From contig CM059190.1 in the NCBI GenBank assembly GCA_030323885.1, positions 102,222,483 to 102,286,482 of the forward strand: a DNA stretch of 64,000 bases. The letters run 5' to 3'. Below, piece after piece: positions 44,079 to 54,532 of this stretch. Positions within the stretch are counted from its first letter, which is position 1. Every line of letters begins with the position of its first letter. Below the pieces are notes generated by a model. That model was not told the origin of the DNA. It saw only the letters and a program-made list of their open reading frames with translations, and made no database searches. A program made the position numbers and the translations under genes. The stretch is from Branchipolynoe longqiensis. Lineage: Eukaryota > Annelida > Polychaeta > Phyllodocida > Polynoidae.

Positions 44079-44461
44079 CAAAGACCCTATAATACTAAGA
44101 TGGCTCACTCAGCCTGTACTGTGTAATCAAAATGATCAAACCCACCACTTGGTGCGCTGGCTGTTCTCTTGGTTAAACATGTGCTATATTATATGTATGA
44201 ATGTATATATGTATGTGAAAGATGTGTGATGATGGTGATGCTGATGATGATGCTGATGATGCTGGGTATTTGTTCATAGCAATTTCATCCTGATATGTAT
44301 TCATACTTACCTATCTCATGTATAATATAATTGTATCTGTTTACATGGGAAACACCAACCAGCAGCCGGACTGATCAAACCCACCACAAGGTGGCACTTC
44401 AAAATTTACATTACCATGGGAGAGATAGGGAGTGAGCCGTCTTAGTATTATAGGGTCTTTG
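44079..44461. mobile_element. CAAAGACCC MITE, copy 2
   Basis: 383 bp in reverse orientation to copy 1. Ends CAAAGACCCTATAATACTAA and TTAGTATTATAGGGTCTTTG. Target duplication GTGTGGT at 44072-44078 and 44462-44468. Interior (GATGCT)n-like run at 44233-44265. Confidence 0.9.
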
Positions 44462-45002
44462 GTGTGGTGCATGTGGTATGCATGAGCGCGAATCCTGGTG
44501 GGACTAGATATCAACGCAGCTATTTTTAGATTTGGGGTTTCCCTCTCACATATAAATAACATAATTTGATATTAGCAGTGAATAGTTGACCCATGTTTTT
44601 TGTTGTCGCTTTAGTTTGATTTATATCCACGTTGTTGACAGTGATTGGTGGTTTTCAATTTTAACACTTTATTATTAAGTAACGCTCATAAATAACAGAA
44701 TTTGATATTAACAGTCGATTTGTGCTTTTTAATGGTAGTTTTTAACACACAATCTGCAGCTATCCTCGCCGGGATAGCACCAAACCTGGTATAAAAGAGG
44801 GATAGGCTAACACGGGTTAGGGTGGCGAGGATAGCGCTAACACTGTTCCATGCATACTGTTTTTTCACCACTTTCCCCGTGATAGGAGCGCTAACACCCA
44901 TTAATGCATACAGGTCCAGACCTATATCTGGTAATGTCCAATTCAGCCGTTGGTGGCGCCACCACGTTACCTGCATTAAGGCATCCTACTGCAGGACAAC
45001 CC
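44462..45002. other. Unassigned AT-rich
   Basis: No gene. TAACACGGGTTAGGGTGGCG and flipped relatives around 44800-44900 hint at a further old inverted repeat. Confidence 0.4.
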
Positions 45003-45411
45003 CTAGATAAAGGATTCACCCAGTACTCGCAGTAGACGGGTGAAGACCAGCCCTATATAAGAACGGTCGAAAAAGCGGGTTAATGAAATGAGAGCCTAAT
45101 TTCACAATCTAAGAAGCAACATTTATTCTTTGTATATGTCTTCATATTTCCCCGCTACCTTTGAGTTGAAAAATATAACAAAGCATCTAGTTTAATAAGA
45201 TATAAAAGTGAAATCGACGGCGTTCTATAGCCGCCATCTTGTCTTTTTGCATTCTCTCCCATTTCACCAACACTGTGCCGATATAAGTAGCCATTTGATA
45301 CTGGAGCCAGGCATTCTACTCCCTGTTCCATACTAAAGCTATTTTCGCCTCTATTACACTACGTTGTCATTCACCCGTGTACTACAAGTACAGGGTGAAT
45401 CTTTTATCTAG
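45003..45411. mobile_element. CTAGATAAAG MITE, intact
   Basis: About 409 bp with inverted ends CTAGATAAAGGATTCACCC and AGGGTGAATCTTTTATCTAG. ACAACCC lies on both sides (44996-45002, 45412-45418). A truncated relative is at 7107-7335. Confidence 0.85.
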
Positions 45412-45708
45412 ACAACCCCCTGCATCAATGAGACCTACACTGACCCTGCTGACTGGTATATTGATTTCGAACTATGCTAACTAGCTATACACGTGAAACC
45501 ACTCGGACTGTGTCGGTTGTAGCAGTCGTCACTTGCTTGGTTAAAACTCTGCATTGTTCGGTGCATATGTGTGGGGGTGGGTGGGGGTGAGGGGTAAGGA
45601 TGATATGTCAGGAGCGGCATGTGCAGGTAGGTGAGTGTGTGGGCGGGGGGGGGGGGGAGCCCAGAACGAGGCCGGATCGGGAGGGGATGACCGCTTTGTC
45701 ATTCTGTG
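45412..45708. other. Unassigned
   Basis: No gene; poly-G at 45645-45658. Confidence 0.5.
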
Positions 45709-45842
45709 TACACACACAGACACACACACAGCCACACATGCATACACACACAAACACCCACACAGACACAACCACGGACACACACAGACACACGCACGGA
45801 CACACGCACAGACACACACGTACAGACACAGACACACACACC
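45709..45842. repeat. CA-rich microsatellite
   Basis: Degenerate (ACAC/ACAGACAC)n leading into the 16-bp array. Confidence 0.9.
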
Positions 45843-45865
45843 GGATATCAGCACACGCCTACGTG

Positions 45866-47447
45866 AAACATGTGGAGGGTGGGTTGGCGGTGTGGAGGGA
45901 CGGGGGTGTGGAGGGATGGGGGTGTGGAGGGATGGTGGTGTGGAGGGATGGGGTGTGGAGGGATGGGGGTGTGGAGGAATGGGGGTGTGGAGGGATGGGG
46001 TGTGGAGGGATGGGTGGTGTGGAGGGATGTGGGTGTGGAGGGATGGGGTGTGGAGGGATGGGGGTGTGGGGGATGGGGTGTGGAGGGATGGGGGTGTGGA
46101 GGGATGGGGGGGGGGTGGAGGGATGGGGTGTGGAGGGATGGGGGTGTGGAGGGATGGGGGTGTGGAGGGATGGGGGTGGGGGGGGGTGGAGGGATGGGGG
46201 GTGGAGGGATGGGGGGGTGGTGGGGATGGGGGTGTGGAGGGATGGGGGTGTGGAGGGTGGGGTGTGGAGGGATGGGGGTGGGGGTGGGGGTGGTGAGGGT
46301 GGGGTGTGGAGGGATGGGGGGTGGAGGGATGGGGGTGGAGGGATGGGGGTGTGGAGGGATGGGGGTGTGGAGGGATGGGGGTGTGGAGGGATGGGGGTGT
46401 GGAGGGATGGGGGTGTGGAGGGATGGGGGTGTGGAGGGATGGGGGTGTGGAGGGATGGGGGTGTGGAGGGATGGGGGTGTGGAGGGATGGGGGTGTGGAG
46501 GGGGTGGGGTGTGGAGGGATGGGGGTGTGGAGGGATGGGGGTGTGGAGGGATGTGGGGGGGGTGTGGAGGGATGGGGGTGTGGAGGGATGGGGGTGTGGA
46601 GGGATGGGGGTGTGGAGGGATGGGGGTGTGGAGGGATGGGGGTGTGGAGGGATGGGGGTGTGGAGGGATGGGGTGTGGAGGGATGGGGGTGTGGAGGGAT
46701 GGGGGTGTGGAGGGATGGGGGTGTGGAGGGATCGGGGTGTGGAGGGATGGGGGTGTGGAGGGGTGGGGGGTGTGGAGGGATGGGGGTGTGGAGGGGTGGG
46801 GGTGTGAGAGGGATGGGGGTGTGGAGGGATGGGGGTGTGGAGGGATGGGGGTGTGGAGGGATGGGGGTGTGGAGGGATGGGGGTGTGGAGGGATGGGGGT
46901 GGTGGAGGGATGGGGGTGTGGAGGGATGGGGGTGTGGAGGGAGGGGGGTGTGGAGGGATGGGGGTGTGGAGGGATGGGGGTGTGGAGGGTGGGGTGTGGA
47001 GGGATGGGGGTGTGGAGGGATGGGGGTGTGGAGGGATGGGGGTGTGGAGGGATGGGGGTGTGGGAGGGATGGGGTGTGGAGGGATGGGGGTGTGGAGGGA
47101 GGCGGGTGTGGAGGGATGGGGGTGTGGAGGGATGGGGGTGTGGAGGGATGGGGGTGTGGAGGGATGGGGGTGTGGAGGGATGGGGGTGTGGAGGGATGGG
47201 GGTGTGGAGGGATGTGTGGTGGAGGGATGGGGGGGGTGGAGGGATGGGGGTGTGGAGGGATGGGGGTGTGTAGGGATGGGGGTGTGGAGGGATGGGGGTG
47301 TGGAGGGATGGGGGTGTGGAGGGATGGGGGTGTGGAGGGATGGGGTGTGGAGGGATGGGGGTGTGGAGGGATGGGGTGTGGAGGGATGGGGGTGTGGAGG
47401 GATGGGGGTGTGCAGGGATGGCGGTGTGGAGGGATGGGGGTAGGGTG
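45866..47447. repeat. 16-bp G-rich minisatellite, 1.6 kb
   Basis: Nearly one hundred units of TGTGGAGGGATGGGGG. Almost no C on the plus strand. The open frames on both strands (Trp-Arg-Asp-Gly repeats on plus; His-Pro-Ser-Thr repeats on minus) reflect the absence of stops in the unit, not coding. Confidence 0.95.
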
Positions 47448-47504
47448 GGCACATCACTGGGAAAACGTGCCTTGCTCATGCTCCATTTTTGTTGTCTATT
47501 TTGG

Positions 47505-47860
47505 GGTTTCACATCCTAGCAACATCCACAGTCATATCAGTGCGGTTGCCTACTTACTGACTTGTGAACTGAACACGGCGACCGAATCGGTCAAAGCGCA
47601 GGTTTGTCGTGCGGAAGGTCGGGAGTTCGAAATAATGGCCGAGTCAAACCAATGACTTAGCAAATTTAAACAGTCGTTAACTAGCCTGGCACTGGGCATT
47701 ACTAGGATAGGGCAAGGACTGGGTCATGGTGCCAGAGGTCTGGTCTCACAGTAGGGTAGCACTATAAATTTGCCATGAGTGTGCACTGTTACAAGTTGGC
47801 ACCCATCCTGATATGAACTAAGATGTCGCCAAGACATAAAACCACAAACAAACAAACCAC
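47505..47860. mobile_element. SINE-A fragment and full copy
   Basis: 47505-47565 is an antisense 3' end (GGGGTTTCACATCCTAGCAA). 47571-47860 (+) has head GGCGACCGAATCGGTCAAAG and tail AAAACCACAAACAAACAAACC. Confidence 0.85.
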
Positions 47861-47862
47861 GT

Positions 47863-48172
47863 TGGACACTGGTGCATCTATTAAGCATTTGTTGCTGCAT
47901 AAAATGAAATACTGATTTAATTTAATAGAAAATGCTTTAGTTGAGATTACAGTATTTGTTGCTGCATAGAATGGAATAAATAGTAAACAAATCAATATTT
48001 AATAGAACCTATTATTGCTGAAGCCTATGGTGTCCAGCATTTCGATGTGCACATACAAATTAATTTTGCATGTTTGCACTTGAAATATCTCCAAAGTTAG
48101 TCATTCATAATAAAAAGAAGAGTTACTTCAAACAAAAGCAAGGTAGATTACAGAATGATCAACATATATATA
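47863..48172 (+). mobile_element. TTAA-family MITE, ends eroded
   Basis: Internal landmarks AAGCATTTGTTGCTGCATAA, CACTTGAAATATCTCCAAAG and AAGGTAGATTACAGAATGAT; an internal duplication of the GTTGCTGCATA section. Confidence 0.75.
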
Positions 48173-48531
48173 TATTTTTTACATTTTTATTGACGAGGTA
48201 TTTACTCTGCCCATAAGGTATAAGCTCCTGTGAGGGTGCTTGTTTTCAATGCTGGACAGCTGTGGTGCTGTCGTGATCTGTTCCTTTGCCCAGGAGTGTT
48301 TACCTATGTCTGCTCAGGTCAGCCTTCTGCAGTTTTGGTTGTTAGTAATAGCCTATGTTATTTTTTTTGGTAATTTTCCAGTTTTTTTTGTCTAATCTGA
48401 GTATGATACCTTAGCCTACTATGTACATCTTCTTGGGTGACATGCAGGCTTGCGGGAGAGGATCCCGTTCCATTCATATTACATGTATCTTTATAAGATA
48501 TGATGGACATTGCGAACCATATGACTGTGAA
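48173..48531. repeat. Partial copy of the TTTTTATTGA element, then unassigned
   Basis: 48180-48270 matches the left end of the element at 49701 (TTTTTATTGACGAGGTATTT, GCTTGTTTTCAATGCTGG). The rest is unassigned. Confidence 0.6.
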
Positions 48532-48882
48532 ACTCTGCGTAGTCCGATGAAAACATCAAATTTCCAAAACCAAAACAGTGATCTAGATTTGATTCTACAT
48601 ATCTAACTTAGATACTGATATGCTTATCAAATATTTGTTGTCACATCGAAGGGAATACAAAGCCAACTTAATAGAACCTGTTACGGCTGAAGCCTATGGT
48701 GTCAGAGTTTTGGGGCGTGCTTACCAAAATTAATCTTATACATTTGCACTTCAGATATCTCCAAAGTTAGCCATTTAAAATCAAAGTTACTTCAAACTAA
48801 ACGAAGGGGGGGATTATAACGATCATCCTAATATATTTATCTTAGAAAATTACAAAAACTCTAAACCAATGCACTGTGCAAT
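48532..48882 (+). mobile_element. TTAA-family MITE, ends mutated
   Basis: From CTCTGCGTAGTCCGATGAAA to CAATGCACTGTGCAA; all internal blocks present. Confidence 0.85.
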
Positions 48883-48883
48883 A

Positions 48884-49371
48884 CAGTATAACCCCATTAA
48901 ACCAAACTTGAAGGGACCCTAGAAATTTATTTGGATTAACCGATCATTGGTTTAACCGAGTTTTGCCTTTGACTTGGCTTTGGCAAACACGCGGGTGCAC
49001 TATGAATGTACAATGTATGTGGACACTATGATTATTGTTTTGTTAATGTATACACAGTTTAACCCTATTAAACCAACCTCAGTTATATCAAACGATCGGT
49101 TAATCCAAACTTGTTCGGCGACCTGGCAAAATACTACCATTTATCATATAAAACAAGTCTCAGATGACCTTAAAACCACATGAAAGTTTGGTTTATCTCC
49201 ACTTCCGGTAGAGACAATTTTGTTTGGATTAACCGATACTTTGGATTAACCGACTTTGGTTTAACTTACTTTTTGATATGATAAATGGTAGTATTTTGCC
49301 GGGCTGCCGAAAAAAGTTCGGATTAACCGATTGTTTGGTTTAACCGAGCTTGGTTTAACGGGGTTGTACTG
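48884..49371. mobile_element. Tigger-like MITE, longer type
   Basis: Ends CAGTATAACCCCATTAAACC and GGTTTAACGGGGTTGTACTG. The interior repeats GGATTAACCGAT and GGTTTAACCGA words and has a second inverted pair (AATACTACCATTTATCATAT and ATATGATAAATGGTAGTATT). Confidence 0.8.
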
Positions 49372-49700
49372 GATTAACTTCCTGTACAGGAAGCTCGGAC
49401 TGTCCTGGTCCAGGCTTCCTGTCCGATGTGTAAACATTCTCACGGATCTTGTCATTACCAAACCTTAGATGGACTGCGACACATGACCACGCAATTCTGG
49501 AGATGTGCACATTCTCACTGCTGCGCGTCACTTTTTATATTTCATCAATTTTTTTTATTGATGGTTTATTTACCGTCTCCATAACATATAGGTTCATGAT
49601 ATAATTTGTTTTCAATGCTGAAAAGCTTTAGTCATTAGTTTGTGAGTTATTGTCTTGTATGGTTTGTTAGTAAGAGCTTTCTGGTCCATTTTTTTTTATA
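49372..49700. other. Unassigned, with a partial TTTTTATTGA copy
   Basis: 49550-49625 resembles the left end of the next element (TTTTTTTATTGATGGTTTATT ... TTGTTTTCAATGCTG). Confidence 0.55.
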
Positions 49701-50275
49701 TTTTTTTATTGAGGCTGTATTTATACTGTCCATAGCATATACGCCTGGGTATTTAGGCTTGTTTTCAATGCTGGCCAGCTGTAGTGTTGGTGTTATCTTA
49801 TCACACAGTAGCTGCTGATAAGGTATTTGATTGCCTGCATTTCAGTAGCAGATAGTTAGTTGGTTGGTATGGTTAGTAGTCTATGTTACTTTTTAAAAAT
49901 TTTCTTGGCATATATGTGTTTGAATTTTTCTACTCTTATTACTAGACTAGCCTACTCCTATTTACATATCATAGGCTTGTACGTAGCTGTGTGGTGTGCT
50001 ATCTGGCTACTTTTGGCATGGTTACCTTCCATTGGGCGTCCCGCTGGTGGGCCGTGACATATCACATGCCCCTTTGCAGTGCAGCTTCGTGGGGGTTTCC
50101 TAGCCTTATTTTGCACAAATATTTTTTGTATGTTTTTAGGTCAGGAATTTGTCGTTCCTTTACTGTTTGGGCATTCCACACCTTGGCAGCCATAATTGCC
50201 CAGCATTGAAAACAAGCCCGATCATCCAGTCTTAAATGTTATGGACAGCATAAACAACCCATACATTTTTTGTTG
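49701..50275. mobile_element. Inverted-repeat element with about 85-bp ends
   Basis: The left end (TTTTTATTGAGGCTGTATTT, TGTCCATAGCATATACGCC, GCTTGTTTTCAATGCTGGC) and right end (GCCCAGCATTGAAAACAAGC, TTATGGACAGCATAAACAAC) are inverted. About 575 bp, no coding capacity. Solo end fragments at 48180, 49550 and 57916. Confidence 0.75.
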
Positions 50276-50485
50276 TTGTTTAAATTACAATTCTTGATGG
50301 GTTATATATCGACACACCGAAACACTCTAATGGCTACGTTGTCCATTAGTTCCTGGGGTAGGTCGTTTTGTTTTATGTATGTGTTTTTTGCATGCTTCAA
50401 TGGATTTTATGTTTCTGGTTGTGCTCGGTTGTTCATTCCAGATATATGATGCCATAGATATGATGCTTCTGTCATAGCTTTACAT
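50276..50485. other. Unassigned AT-rich
   Basis: No gene or repeat recognised. Confidence 0.5.
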
Positions 50486-50806
50486 AGTTTGACATACTAG
50501 CAACATGTCTGGGATCATATCAGGATGGATACCAACTTTTGACGGCGCGCAATCATGGCAACTTTATACTGCTGCCCCATTTGGAGACCACCATGACCTG
50601 ATATCCCACTCAGTCACATTATCCTGACACTGAGCCAACCAGTCCTTGCCCTATCCTAATAATGCCGAGTGCCTGGTTAGATAGCGACAAGTCTCAAAGT
50701 TTAAATCTTTAGTTTGATTCGACCAGGGTTCGAACTCGAGGGTTCGAATCCCAGGATCTACCAAAACGCGAGGCAAAAGCTCAACTCATTCGGCCATCCC
50801 GTCTGG
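50486..50806 (-). mobile_element. SINE-A copy, full length
   Basis: Antisense, ending CATTCGGCCATCCCGTCTGG; doubled B-box section GTTCGAACTCGAGGGTTCGA. Confidence 0.9.
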
Positions 50807-51589
50807 TATATTAGGTTGATTATCTACCTTACAGAAGTGTAAAGTAAATTTTATCGTGAATGGCTAACTTTGGAAATATTTTAAGTGAACACATGTAAAA
50901 TCAATTCTGGCATGCGTGTTGAAAATGTTGGACACCATAGCCTTCAGCAGTAACATGTTCTCGTAAATTGAATTAGTGTTCCCTTCTGTGCAGCAGAAAC
51001 ATGGTTATAGCCCTGTCACACTACGACGTATCTCGCCGGCGGGCCGCCAATGCGCAAAATCACTTTTAATCGTCGAGAAACGTGAAGCTTTTCGGCATCA
51101 GCGCAGCGTATTGGTAGCGTGCAGCCGACGTTGTGCGAAAAAACCCAAAAAAGTTTGGCGTGCCGTCCTGATATGACCTTAGATGTTGGTAGGACATAAA
51201 ACAACAGACAAAAAAAGCAACAGTTTGGCGCAACGTGTGGGAATGAGCCTCACGCGCGCGCGGTGTGTGCATATCGTTCGCATTACGTTATTCCAGCGAT
51301 GTCGACGTGTTTCTGACGTCGCCATAATATTGGCACCCACGCATTGTCGCACGTTGCCGCACGTCAAAAGTTTTGTGCAAGTTTTATGCAAGCGCCTAAC
51401 GCGTGCGTAACGCTTCCAGACGTCTCCCGACGTTTCGCCACAAAGTGACACACATTGCCGAGAAACGTCGTAATGTGACAGCACCATTAACGGGTGTACC
51501 AGTATGCAAGTTAAATATGTAGGATCAAATCTAGATTAATCGCTTCAGCTTCAAGAATGTTAGCCTTTCATCGGACTGTGCAGCTTTAA
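50807..51589 (-). mobile_element. TTAA-family MITE, reverse, interrupted by MITE C4
   Basis: 50807-51004 and 51490-51589 are the two parts of one element. The right end reads ATCGGACTGTGCAGCTTTAA. Confidence 0.85.
51008..51486. mobile_element. Harbinger-like palindromic MITE, copy C4
   Basis: Ends TAGCCCTGTCACACTACGAC and GTCGTAATGTGACAGCACCA, with TTA on both sides (51005-51007, 51487-51489). Interior rich in CG-containing words related to CGACGT, GCAACGTG and GCGCGC. A SINE-A 3' fragment sits at 51163-51215. Confidence 0.8.
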
Positions 51590-52009
51590 CCAGTTATTTA
51601 CTGATATCGCGCTTGGCGGATGAGGAACTCTCAGGTGAAAATGTGAAAATATAATTTTATCCAATCAAAATTCTGATCGAGTGGAGGGAGTATGGGGCCC
51701 TCCCATTGTAGAGAAGGATTCACCCCCCACCCCCACCACCACCCCCCCCCCACCACCCCCACCGACTGAGCGTGTGTGTGTGTGGGGGGGGGGGTGTTTG
51801 ACCAGTCCACGCCATGCATTGCTACCAGTGATAAATAAGACCATATTTGCCGTATAAGAATTATATAAGAACAAATTCCTCCTGAGTATAGGACGCATTG
51901 ACGGAGGGGTGGGGGTGGGGGTGGGGGGGCACCCGGCTACAAATCGCCGCACCGGGGGGGGGGGGGTCACTCCACCAATACGTCAGTCAGGAGGAAGTCA
52001 GAAACATTT
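51590..52009. other. Unassigned with C- and G-runs
   Basis: C-run at 51721-51768, G-runs at 51782-51793 and 51901-51967; no gene. Confidence 0.5.
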
Positions 52010-52051
52010 ATTCCCCTCGGGGCATTTATACTTGCATAATGCGTTATGCAT

Positions 52052-52103
<52 letters not shown>

Positions 52104-52170
52104 CACACATATATGTGATGCATAACATATTATGCGAGTATAAAGATACATAAGGGAATATTACTTATTA
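52010..52170. repeat. Palindromic element P2
   Basis: TTTATACTTGCATAATGCGT and ATTATGCGAGTATAAAG arms around (AT)n. Same family as 32.7 and 61.1 kb. Confidence 0.8.
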
Positions 52171-52654
52171 TTATTATTGTTATCCTCTGTGAGATACAAC
52201 GGTCAGCTTGCTTCGGCAACGTGGGTAATTCGGGACCGAGAAGGGACAGATAGGGCCCCCCCCCCTTTGAACCCACACCACCGCCTCCACACCACCCTTC
52301 CCCACTTTTATTAATAGGCCAATCCAACTTCGTCCAGGTGGCGACATCGGCGCATGTGCCATGGCCACCGCCTGTACCAGGTGACCGACCTCTGACATCA
52401 CTTCCGCCCATCCCAATGCACCAACGGCACTCGCCACCCAGACGTCAGCCCGACCACACCACCTGACTTTTCTCGCCACCCCACTGACCCTACTATTAAC
52501 AGTTGACTCGCAAGGGTTGAGTGCCGGGCCGTCCAGAAAAATCAAACTTTATACCTGAAACCTTACATGGCAATTGAACTTGAACTGTCCTCCTTGAACT
52601 TACACTAATAAAATTACCCATACTATGTAGTTCTGTCTCGTGTCCTGAATTACT
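52171..52654. other. Unassigned, possible LTR-like sequence
   Basis: AATAAAATTACCC near 52610, then TTCTGTCTCGTGTCCTG, then TACTGGTGGCGCC near 52655. The order resembles the end of a retroelement LTR followed by a primer-binding site, but no second LTR or gag/pol frame is present. Confidence 0.3.
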
Positions 52655-52720
52655 TTACTGGTGGCGCCATTACGCCCACCTCACCTCCCCCGGATGTTGA
52701 CCAGTGTCAGTCGCACTGGA
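52655..52720 (-). repeat. Module shared with 60956-61020
   Basis: The reverse complement reads CAGTGCGACTGACACTGGTC then AACATCCGG, GGAGG and GAGGTGGGC, the same as the plus strand at 60956. Confidence 0.75.
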
Positions 52721-52897
52721 GGATTTTTTCATGGAGTGCTATATATAACACCCTGCGCATATATATGCTGTATACGAACTTATGCGAATATAAATTAACG
52801 AAAGTTCCGAAGTATATATCATAATATATTATTCCCAACTGCTGGCGCCTCCACCCGGCGCCCAACTTTACTGCAACGCCCCAGCGCGCTACATGGC

Positions 52898-52962
52898 AGG
52901 CCAGGCGCAGGCGCAAGGGCAGGCGCAGGCGCTGGCGCAGGCGCATTTCGCAGGCGCAGCAA
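52898..52962. repeat. GGCGCA short tandem repeat
   Basis: Degenerate (AGGCGC)n, about 65 bp. Confidence 0.8.
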
Positions 52963-53107
52963 AAAAATCAACAATTTATATTATATATATTTAAATCTTG
53001 AAAAAACACCCCACAATAATATTAAATAATAGTGAAATTGATCACTCTATGAAATGACCATTCCCCACGTTGAGCAAATACACCTCCGGCAGTAACTAGG
53101 GTGGGCT

Positions 53108-53182
53108 TGGGACCGGGCCGTGGGACCGAGCCGTGAGACCGAGCCGTGGGACCGGGCGATGGGACCGGGCGATGGGACCGGG
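53108..53182. repeat. GGGACCGAGCCGT tandem repeat
   Basis: Five to six units of 12-14 bp. Confidence 0.8.
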
Positions 53183-53203
53183 GCGTCATGAAAGTGAAGC
53201 CGG

Positions 53204-53430
53204 TGCAGCCACTGGGAAATCAGGCCGCTGGCACCATGACCTGGTATCCCACTCGGTCACATTATCCCGATACTGAGCCAACCAGTCCTTGCCCTATCCT
53301 AATAATGGCGAGAACTAGGCTAGAAAGCCTATCAATTGATTAAGTCATTGGTTTGACTCGACCGGGAACTAAACTCACCGACCTTCCGCACTCGAGGCCC
53401 GCGCTCTACCGATTTAGCCACGGAGCCCGG
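53204..53430 (-). mobile_element. SINE-A copy, 3' end missing
   Basis: From CACTGGGAAATCAGGCCGC to CCGATTTAGCCACGGAGC. Confidence 0.85.
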
Positions 53431-53728
53431 TAGGTATTTTAGGTACATGTATGTAATGTACTGCACTTCTAAGAGCACATAGTTCATTAAGTTTGTGGAA
53501 TTTAAGGCTAACTGGGTTAAATTCTACAATATGATTTGAGTCCAGACGCACGGACATGGACTCTAACTGGATGATCTGATAGTGTGGGTGGGTGGGTGGA
53601 AAATCCTGTGTGTATTTAGGGCAGGTGGTGTGGGCGATGTTGGAGAGCGGACTGCCAGGTTGAACTGGGGTGAGTGAGACTGCGGTAGAAAATAAGAAAT
53701 AAACCACGAGAGGGACAATGAGGTCAAT
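53431..53728. other. Unassigned
   Basis: No gene or family recognised; nothing stands out. Confidence 0.5.
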
Positions 53729-54406
53729 TAAAGTAGCATACTCCGATGGGTTTAAATCTCTGCCATTTTAAAGCTCTTTGTTATAAAAATATATCAGGTT
53801 GATCATTATGACCTACTTTACTTTATTTTGAAGTAATTGATATTTTATAGGGTCAATTCGGGAGATGTTTGAAATGTAAAGCTTTGAAATTAATTTTGGG
53901 ATGCAGACCTAAAGGTTGGACATGATAAGGTTAATCGGTTCAATTAAATTGACTTGGTATTCCTTCCAAAGTAAAGCTTGTTTTATTTAACGACGCCTCG
54001 AGAACGCATTGATTTTTATCATCGGCACATACCACAACCTTTGATGAACCCGTTGTGGACCACTGGTTGGAATGGGAAATAGCCCAATCTGCAAATGGGT
54101 CCACTGAGCAGGATCGATAGGATAACCGACACCTTCTCAGGTGGACACTCTACCGCCTGAGCTACGTCACACTCCTCCTGGTTTTCCTTCCATAATAAGT
54201 GCAGCTGTAGCTAAGGTGATCCAGATTTTGGATATGAGAAGATTGAATAGTGACAGGTTTTATCAAATTGAGTTAATACCCCTTCTATACAGAAACAACT
54301 GTTTAATAAGTGCAGCTGTAGCTAAGGTGAAAATGTAAGATCAAATCTAGGTAAGCGTTTTGGATTCACCAATGTTGGTGCTTTTCATCGGACTATACAG
54401 ATTTAA
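53729..54406 (-). mobile_element. TTAA-family MITE, reverse, interrupted by SINE-B
   Basis: TTAAAGTAGCATACTCCGAT at the left and ATCGGACTATACAGATTTAA at the right. Contains an internal tandem duplication of AAGTGCAGCTGTAGCTAAGG and the SINE-B at 53969-54179. Confidence 0.85.
53969..54179 (-). mobile_element. SINE-B with internal deletion
   Basis: Both ends present but about 115 bp missing in the middle. Target duplication GGTATTCCTTCCA (53956-53968) and GGTTTTCCTTCCA (54180-54192), 12 of 13 identical. Confidence 0.9.
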
Positions 54407-54532
54407 GGTCATTGGGGTGAACGCGATCAGCATTACCCTGCCTGTGTGGGTTCAGTGCTGCAGCCTATAGGGGCGGGGGACGCCCGTGTTTGGAGGCCCT
54501 CTCACTAAATAATGATACACTTTGACCAATTC

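Noticed and set aside
45866..47447. Open frames of up to 554 codons
   Set aside because: Products of the 16-bp repeat; frames on both strands overlap completely and consist only of the repeat.
52600..52670. LTR and primer-binding site
   Set aside because: The order of motifs is suggestive, but there is no second LTR, no gag/pol frame and no flanking duplication, so it is kept only as a weak note.
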